64,000 bases of DNA, taken from Myxococcota bacterium. Its GTDB lineage: Bacteria > Myxococcota_A > UBA9160 > UBA6930. The stretch is taken from assembly GCA_028277885.1 (NCBI GenBank), contig JANQFK010000007.1, positions 62,001 through 126,000 on the forward strand, read 5' to 3'. Shown here one piece after another: positions 8,641-13,736 of this stretch (position 1 is the first letter of the stretch; each line of letters opens with the position of its first letter). The notes under the pieces were generated by a model that was not told the DNA's origin, did no database searches, and saw only the letters and a list, made by a program, of their open reading frames with translations. The position numbers and the translations under genes are program-made.

Positions 8641-10157
8641 GCGCCGGCAACGGCGAGCTCGAGCGTCTGGCCGCGGTCGGCAACTCGACCCTCGGCCTGG
8701 CCTACGAGGAGCCGCTGCTGTTCGAGCGCAGCCGGCCGGGCCGCACCGGCTACGCGCTGCCGCCCCTCGACGTGCCCGAGGTCGACCCCGCCGAGAGCCT
8801 CGGCGAGGGCGCGGTGCGCGACGACCTGCCGGGGCTGCCGGAGCTCTCCGAGGTGGAGGTGGTGCGCCACTTCACGCGGCTCTCGACCTGGAACGCCGCC
8901 GTGGACCTGGGCCTCTACCCCCTGGGCTCGTGCACCATGAAGTACAACCCGAAGCTCAACGAGCAGATGGCGCGCCTGCCCGGCTTCGCCGGCGCCCACC
9001 CGCTCCAGGACGACGCCGAGAGCCAGGGCGCCCTCAGCCTGGTGCACCGGCTCGAGAGCTGGCTCGCCGAGGTCTCGGGCATGGACCGCGTGAGCCTCCA
9101 GCCCGCCGCCGGCGCCCAGGGCGAGCTGGCCGGGATCATGATGGTGCGCGCCTACCACGAGCGGCGCGGCGACCGGCGCAGCAAGGTGCTGGTTCCCGAC
9201 TCCGCCCACGGCACCAACCCCGCCAGCGCGGCCCTGAACGGCTACGAGGTGGTGACCGTCGCCGCCGGCGAGGACGGCATCCTCCACCCCGAGGCCGTGG
9301 AGGCCGCCATGGGCGAGGACGTCGCCGCGCTGATGGTGACGAACCCCAGCACCCTGGGCCTGTTCGAGGAGCACATCGCCCGGATCTGCGAGATCGTGCA
9401 CGCCAAGGGCGGCCTCGTCTACCTCGACGGCGCCAACCTGAACGCCCTGCTCGGCGCCGCCCGCCCCGGCGACATGGGCGTGGACGTGATGCACTTCAAC
9501 CTGCACAAGACCTTCTCGACGCCCCACGGCGGCGGCGGCCCGGGCGCAGGGCCCGTGGGCGTGAAGGAGGTCCTGGCGCCCCACCTCCCGATCCCGGTGG
9601 TGCGCGAGGGCGACGACGGGCAGCTCGCGTGGAGCGACGACCTGCCCCACAGCATCGGCCGGCTCCACGGCAGCCACGGCAACTTCGGCATGTTCGTGCG
9701 CGCCTACGCCTACGTCCGCTCCCTGGGCCCCGACGGCCTGCGCCGCTGCGCCGAGATGGCGGTCCTCAACGCCAACTACCTGCTCGCGCGCCTGCGCGGC
9801 CACTACCACGTCCCCTACGACCGCCCCGTGATGCACGAGTGCATCCTCTCGGATCGGGGGCTGGCGGGCGAGGTCAGCACGCTCGACGTGGCCAAGCGGC
9901 TGATCGACTACGGCTACCACCCGCCGACCATCTACTTCCCGCTGGTCGTCCACGGCGCGCTGATGATCGAGCCCACCGAGAGCGAGAGCCTCGAGGGCCT
10001 CGACCGCTTCGCGGACGCCATGCTCGCCATCGAAGCCGAGGCCCGGGAGGACCCGGAGCGGGTGCGCTCCGCCCCCCACCACACCCGCCTCTCCCGCCTC
10101 GACGAGACCCAGGCGGCCAGGAAGCCGATCCTTCGGTGGGAGCCCGAAGAAGCCTGA
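8637..10157 (+). CDS. gcvPB: Glycine dehydrogenase (decarboxylating) subunit 2
   Basis: C-terminal half of the split P protein (506 aa), carrying the PLP lysine in HFNLHKTFSTPHGGGGPG. Also seen: YPLGSCTMKYNPKLNE, DSAHGTNPASAAL, DGANLNALLG and LHGSHGNFGMFVRAYAY. I chose the GTG that overlaps the gcvPA stop (GTGA), with GGGAG just upstream; an in-frame ATG at 8616 would add 7 residues. The last seven codons and the stop lie inside the first unit of a 96-bp tandem repeat, so the C-terminal tail (RWEPEEA) is repeat-encoded. Confidence 0.97.
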   Translation: MSAGNGELERLAAVGNSTLGLAYEEPLLFERSRPGRTGYALPPLDVPEVDPAESLGEGAVRDDLPGLPELSEVEVVRHFTRLSTWNAAVDLGLYPLGSCTMKYNPKLNEQMARLPGFAGAHPLQDDAESQGALSLVHRLESWLAEVSGMDRVSLQPAAGAQGELAGIMMVRAYHERRGDRRSKVLVPDSAHGTNPASAALNGYEVVTVAAGEDGILHPEAVEAAMGEDVAALMVTNPSTLGLFEEHIARICEIVHAKGGLVYLDGANLNALLGAARPGDMGVDVMHFNLHKTFSTPHGGGGPGAGPVGVKEVLAPHLPIPVVREGDDGQLAWSDDLPHSIGRLHGSHGNFGMFVRAYAYVRSLGPDGLRRCAEMAVLNANYLLARLRGHYHVPYDRPVMHECILSDRGLAGEVSTLDVAKRLIDYGYHPPTIYFPLVVHGALMIEPTESESLEGLDRFADAMLAIEAEAREDPERVRSAPHHTRLSRLDETQAARKPILRWEPEEA

Positions 10158-10363
10158 CGGCTCCTTCGCGCACTCCCACGGGCTCGGCCAGCCCGAGGGA
10201 GCCCGCAGGGCTCCCTCGCCCACTGCCGGCGGTGGGAGCCCGAAAAAGCCTGACGGCTCCTTCGCGCACTCCCACGGGCTCGGCCAACCCGAGGGAGCCC
10301 GCAGGGCTCCCTCGCGCACTGCCGGCGGTGGGAGCCCGAAGAAGCCTGACGGGCTCCGCCTAG
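10135..10363. repeat. Tandem 96-bp palindromic repeat array
   Basis: Two near-identical 96-bp units (10135-10230 and 10231-10326) and a partial third (10327-10356). Each unit holds two hairpins. One has an outer stem GTGGGAG/CTCCCAC with an inner stem GAAGAAGCC/GGCTCCTTC; the other is a perfect 10-bp stem with GCA loop, GAGGGAGCCC/GGGCTCCCTC, at 10195-10217 and 10291-10313. The array overlaps the end of gcvPB and finishes at a CTAG (10360-10363) that contains the TAG stop of the convergent MerR-TPR gene. It may end transcripts from both sides, but the repetition and the gene-end location look more like a REP-type element. Confidence 0.85.
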
Positions 10364-11253
10364 GCGGGCGGGTCTTCCTTCTCGAGGCGCTGACGGGCGA
10401 CGTCGGCCCAGTTGCCCTTGGGTGCGAGCTGGAGGTAGCGGCGCCAGTGCTCCCGGGCGCGGCGCGGCAGGCCGAGCTTCTCGTAGAGGAGCGCGACGTT
10501 GAGCTGGAGGTCGGCGTAGCAGGGGTCCACCGCCATGGCGGTCTTGTAGTGGCGCAGTGCGGCCTCGTCGGCGCCGGCCTCCTCGAGCAGGTTCGCCAGG
10601 TTGAAGTTGGCCTCGACGTGGGTGGGCTCGAGGGACAGCGCGCGCTCGTAGCAGAGCTGGGCGAGCTCGCGCTCGCCGCGGTTGTAGTGGACCGTGCCGA
10701 GGTTGCAGTAGGCGTCGGTGAACTCCGGGTCTGCCTCGATGGCGGTACGGTAGGCGTCCACGGCCTCGTCCTGGGTGGCGGGCTCCCCGTCGAGACGGCA
10801 GCCGCGCTCGAAGCACTCGAGGGCCCGGTCGAGGTCGGGGCCCGGCGCGGCGACGGGCTCGCGGCGCAGCGTGGCGACGTCCTCGGGCGTGTCCGGGGCG
10901 AGCTGGAAGTCGAGCACCAGCTGGCCGTCGGGCTCGACCAGCGCGCCCTCGTGGCGCACCACCACGCGGCCCGAGTCCTCCATCCAGACGCGCAGCGAGC
11001 CGAGCACCTCCCCCTCCAGCTCGGGGATACGCTCCTGGAGCGCCTCCACGCTGCGTCGGATACGGCGCAGCGGGACGCCCCGGTCGAGCAGCTCGCGCAC
11101 CGTGCGGATGCAGACGAGGTCGCGGAATTCAAACGCCGGTTGGTCGCCGCGAGAGGCCGAGGAGGGGACGAGCGCCGTGCGGTGCCAGTAGCGCAGCCGT
11201 GTCGGTGCGAGATCGAGGATGCGCGCCGCATCCGCGAGTGTGTACTCGGTCAC
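10360..11253 (-). CDS. MerR-type helix-turn-helix fused to TPR domain
   Basis: A 297-residue protein. Residues 1-75 form a MerR-like winged helix (YTLADAARILDLAPTRLRYW, then FEFRDLVCIRTVRELLDRGV); a middle region of about 60 residues links to TPR repeats from about residue 150 to 285 (AYCNLGTVHYNRGERELAQL, EANFNLANLLEEAGADEAAL). DNA binding plus protein-protein contact is the likely role; target and ligand are unknown. The effector domain usual in MerR proteins is absent and replaced by TPRs, as in a group found in deltaproteobacteria. It lies back to back with selC, 73 bases apart. The TAG stop is part of the CTAG that ends the 96-bp array. Confidence 0.85.
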   Translation of the reverse strand: MTEYTLADAARILDLAPTRLRYWHRTALVPSSASRGDQPAFEFRDLVCIRTVRELLDRGVPLRRIRRSVEALQERIPELEGEVLGSLRVWMEDSGRVVVRHEGALVEPDGQLVLDFQLAPDTPEDVATLRREPVAAPGPDLDRALECFERGCRLDGEPATQDEAVDAYRTAIEADPEFTDAYCNLGTVHYNRGERELAQLCYERALSLEPTHVEANFNLANLLEEAGADEAALRHYKTAMAVDPCYADLQLNVALLYEKLGLPRRAREHWRRYLQLAPKGNWADVARQRLEKEDPPA

Positions 11254-11314
11254 CCCGCGCGGGATCCTACAACGCTTCTCCGCCGTCGTGAAGCAGAAAA
11301 TGTCCCCGGCGGGG

Positions 11315-11320
11315 TAGACT
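11315..11320 (+). promoter_or_regulatory. Candidate -10 box for selC
   Basis: TAGACT ends 6 bases before the first base of the tRNA, the spacing expected for initiation at or next to the mature 5' end. The -35 region (AGCAGA at 11292-11297) is poor, so this is tentative. Confidence 0.4.
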
Positions 11321-11326
11321 GTGGTT

Positions 11327-11425
11327 GGAAGCGTTCCGAGCGCTGGTGCCTCGCCCGGACTTCAAATCCGGTGGAGCCCGTGGCGACACGGGCTCGGCGG
11401 GTTCGATTCCCGTCCGCTTCCGCCA
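11327..11425 (+). tRNA. selC: tRNA-Sec (anticodon TCA)
   Basis: A 99-nt tRNA with the selenocysteine layout: a long acceptor stem starting GGAAGCG and closing CGCTTCC, the anticodon arm GGACTTCAAATCC with UCA anticodon (identical to that in E. coli selC), a long variable arm (GAGCCCGTGGCGACACGGGCTC), the T-loop GGTTCGATTCC and an encoded CCA end. It inserts selenocysteine at UGA codons together with SelA, SelB and SelD, none of which are in this window. Its presence means some UGA codons in this genome are probably read as Sec; I found no gene here that is visibly interrupted by such a codon. Confidence 0.96.
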
Positions 11426-11470
11426 ACACGCCAGCTCGGGACGGCGCCCCCGAGGAGCGAAGGAGAGCCG

Positions 11471-11806
11471 ATGGCAAGCCCGCGGGTCGCGATCACCGCC
11501 CGGGACGTCGAGGTCGAGCCGAAGGTGCGCGAGGCGGTCGAGGCCCGCTGCGCGGCCCTGGCCGACGAGTTCCCCGAGGCGACCCACTTCGAGATCACCC
11601 TCGGCCAGGAGGGCGACGACTTCGTGGCCCACGCCCACGCCACGGGCAAGGGGACCGAGGTGGCGTCCCGAGCGGGCGCCGAGGAGCTCGCGCCCGCCGC
11701 CGACCGCGCCCTCGCCGCCCTCGAGAAGCAGCTGCGCCGGGTGCACGACAAGCGGATCTTCGCCAAGCGCCGCGACGCCCGGCGCCACCCGCCGAAGAAG
11801 GGCTGA
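11471..11806 (+). CDS. HPF/RaiA-type ribosome hibernation factor
   Basis: A 111-residue protein of the short HPF/RaiA (sigma-54 modulation) family. It has the usual beta-alpha-beta pattern: RVAITARDVEVEPKVREAVE, a first helix, FEITLGQEGDDFVAHAHATG, then a second helix ending with ALEKQLRRVHDKRI and a basic tail. Such proteins bind the 30S decoding region and silence ribosomes in slow growth. A good GAAGGAG site sits 6 bases before the ATG. It is not next to rpoN, the usual neighbour of this family. Confidence 0.82.
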   Translation: MASPRVAITARDVEVEPKVREAVEARCAALADEFPEATHFEITLGQEGDDFVAHAHATGKGTEVASRAGAEELAPAADRALAALEKQLRRVHDKRIFAKRRDARRHPPKKG

Positions 11807-11819
11807 GCGGGCTCAGCCC
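11800..11819. terminator. Palindrome shared by two convergent stop codons
   Basis: GGGCTGAGC-GG-GCTCAGCCC is a perfect 9-bp stem that contains the TGA of the HPF gene and the TGA (complement) of the SCP2 gene. No T-run follows on either side, so it is a possible bidirectional terminator or transcript-end structure rather than a classic intrinsic terminator. Confidence 0.5.
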
Positions 11820-12175
11820 AGGATCAGGTGGAGCTTCACGGCGAGGCGGACGTCGCCCTCGAGGCGCACGCGCCGCCGCAGGAAGGCCTCGGGGGCCGAG
11901 AGCTCCCCGCGGTTGAGCTCGCGCCAGGTCTGGACGTCGAGGCTCACCCGCAGGTCGGCCTCGCCGGCCGCTCCCCGGCGACCCGCCACGTAGCCGGCTT
12001 CGATGTGGACGTGGAAGAGGCCGCCACCGTCGCCGACCAGGTCGAACTCGAGGATCGCGCGGGTGTCCTCCAGGCGGGCGCGGCGCTCGGCGTCGCCGGC
12101 CACCCGCGCCGGCACCCAGCGCTCGAAGAAGTCGTCGGGCGCGATGTCGTGGGGCGGAACCGCGCGGCCGGGCAT
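11813..12175 (-). CDS. SCP2 sterol-binding-like domain protein
   Basis: A 120-residue cytoplasmic protein resembling SCP2-type lipid carriers. It starts MPGRAVPPHDIAPDDFFERW, has the beta sheet region AILEFDLVGDGGGLFHVHIE and ADLRVSLDVQTWRELNRGEL, and ends with the family close VRLEGDVRLAVKLHLIL. The closing motif matches the second SCP2-like protein at 16492-16842 (LEIEGDLSLAMKLRTLF). Ligand unknown; fatty acyl, sterol or hopanoid lipids are plausible. The reading frame stays open upstream through the palindromic repeat, but the ATG at 12175 is the better start. Confidence 0.78.
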   Translation of the reverse strand: MPGRAVPPHDIAPDDFFERWVPARVAGDAERRARLEDTRAILEFDLVGDGGGLFHVHIEAGYVAGRRGAAGEADLRVSLDVQTWRELNRGELSAPEAFLRRRVRLEGDVRLAVKLHLILG

Positions 12176-12228
12176 GGGACGGAGTCTACCGCGAGGCGAC
12201 GCGCACGGTCGCCGGCGGCGGCGGACGC

Positions 12229-12358
12229 CTGGGAGGCCGACCCAGGATGGGTCGGCTTCCGCCGCCACGCGAGTCCAAAGGGCTCGCTCAGCTAGCTGCG
12301 ATTCCGCTTCGCGGAATCTCTCGCGTCGTCGGCTGACCCTCTCGGGTCAGCCTCCTAG
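12229..12358. repeat. Modular palindromic repeat, copy 1 (modules Y then X)
   Basis: A 130-bp element made of two modules. Module Y (about 12233-12295) holds the hairpins GCCGACCCA-GGA-TGGGTCGGC (12236-12256) and GCGAGTCC-AAA-GGGCTCGC (12269-12287). Module X (12292-12358) holds GATTCCGC-TTC-GCGGAATC and GGCTGACCC-TCTC-GGGTCAGCC. CTAG stands between the modules (12292-12295) and at the end (12355-12358); the left boundary is CTGG, one base off CTAG. The last CTAG contains the TAG stop of the EAL gene. A second copy at 34613-34742 has module X inverted. Confidence 0.9.
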
Positions 12359-13620
12359 GGGCGCGGCAGCGGCGCCGCGCGGCCCAGGAAGAAGCCCTGG
12401 CCGAAGGGCACCGCCAGGCCGCGCAGGGTGTCGAGCTCCGAGGCCGACTCGATGCCCTCGGCGATGATGCGCGCGCCGATCTTGCGCGCGATGGAGTTCA
12501 GCGCCACCAGCACCTCGCGCCGAGGCGGATCGTTGTCGATGCCGTGGACGAAGGCCCGGTCCACCTTGATGTAGTCCGGCGACAGCTCCGTCACCACCTC
12601 GAGGCTGGCGTAGCCGACGCCGACGTCGTCGAGGGCGAGGTGGAAGCCGAGCTCCCGGTAGTGGTCGCAGACCTCGCGGAAGATGGCGAAGTTCTCGATG
12701 GACTCGCGCTCGGAGATCTCGAACACCACGTCGCTCGGCTGGATGCGGTGGCCCTGCAGGGTCTGGCGCACGGCGTCGCCCGCCAGGGCGGGGTCGTGGA
12801 TCGCCGAGGGCAGGCAGTTCAGGAACAGGCGCGCTCCCTCGGGCAGGTGCTGGGCGGCCCGGAAGGCCGAGCGCCGACACAGGCAGTCGAACTCGAAGAG
12901 CATGTCGAGCTCCGCCGCGGTCCGGAACAGGCTCTTCGGCGACTGGAGGGCGGAGCCCGGCGCGCCACGCACCAGCGCCTCGTAGCCGTGGACCGCGCCG
13001 GTCGAGAGCTGGAGGATCGGCTCGAAGACGATGTTCAGCTTCTCCGAGAGCACCAGGGAGACGAAGTGCTCGCGGCGGCGCCGCTCCTCGATGCGCTTGT
13101 TGAGCTCCGCGTCCCGACGCGCGTGGTCGCGCCCGCGGCGGATCAGCACCTCGGGCCGCACCGTCGGGTCCGCCAGGGCGAGGGCCTTGCCCAGGGTGAA
13201 GCGCAGCGGGTCGCGCACGTAGGGGTAGCCGAGGCTCCGCCCCGCGGCGCCGAGGGCGTCGCCCAGGGAGGCCGCGATCACCGGCAGCTCCTCGCGGTAG
13301 AAGTGCTCCTTGCTCTGCTCGCGGAACAGCAGCACCAGGATCTCGTCGCGCCCCATCTCGCCGAGCACCACGCGGTCGCGGGGGCCCAGGGTGTCGGCCA
13401 GGTGCTCGCGCACCCGCTCCGCCACCCGCCCGGTGACCTCGCGGTGGGCGTCGACGCCGTAGGTGCGCTCGATGGTCTGGAGCGAGGAGATGTCGAGGGC
13501 CAGGATGCCCACGATGCCGGCATCGGAGAACGCGGCCGAGATGCCCTCGAGCTCCTGGCCCACCGAGCGCAGCGTGTCGCCACGGGCCCGCATCGTCGCC
13601 GTCCCGACCTCGCTCGCCAC
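12355..13620 (-). CDS. EAL-domain c-di-GMP phosphodiesterase with degenerate GGDEF
   Basis: A 421-residue cytoplasmic signalling protein. The first half resembles a GGDEF domain, but the active-site motif reads GEMGRDE, so cyclase activity is unlikely. From about residue 175 an EAL domain follows with most catalytic residues: YEALVRG (EAL), FEISERES (Glu), LDDVGVGYASL (metal Asp pair), YIKVDRAFV (Lys/Asp), AEGIES (Glu) and the closing QGFFLG. It should hydrolyse cyclic di-GMP. No membrane or PAS domain is seen. The start is GTG at 13620; an ATG nine codons in (13593) is possible. Its TAG stop is the edge of the palindromic repeat. Confidence 0.9.
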   Translation of the reverse strand: MASEVGTATMRARGDTLRSVGQELEGISAAFSDAGIVGILALDISSLQTIERTYGVDAHREVTGRVAERVREHLADTLGPRDRVVLGEMGRDEILVLLFREQSKEHFYREELPVIAASLGDALGAAGRSLGYPYVRDPLRFTLGKALALADPTVRPEVLIRRGRDHARRDAELNKRIEERRRREHFVSLVLSEKLNIVFEPILQLSTGAVHGYEALVRGAPGSALQSPKSLFRTAAELDMLFEFDCLCRRSAFRAAQHLPEGARLFLNCLPSAIHDPALAGDAVRQTLQGHRIQPSDVVFEISERESIENFAIFREVCDHYRELGFHLALDDVGVGYASLEVVTELSPDYIKVDRAFVHGIDNDPPRREVLVALNSIARKIGARIIAEGIESASELDTLRGLAVPFGQGFFLGRAAPLPRP

Positions 13621-13736
13621 GCCCGCGCCGCCCCTCCCGAAGCCCTGCCGAAGCCCCCCTTATCGGCGCGCTCGGGCGGGCGCGGGAGCCCCGTCTGGCC
13701 CGATCCGGCGCCGGCGCCCCCGAGGGGAGGCAGCGC

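Noticed and set aside
12003-12310. Open frames on both strands through the repeat copy at 12.2 kb, some giving recurring peptides such as AEADPSWVG
   Set aside because: They follow from stop-free GC-rich palindromes; the same peptide appears in frames over the 34.6-kb copy, which shows it is repeat-derived and not a protein family.
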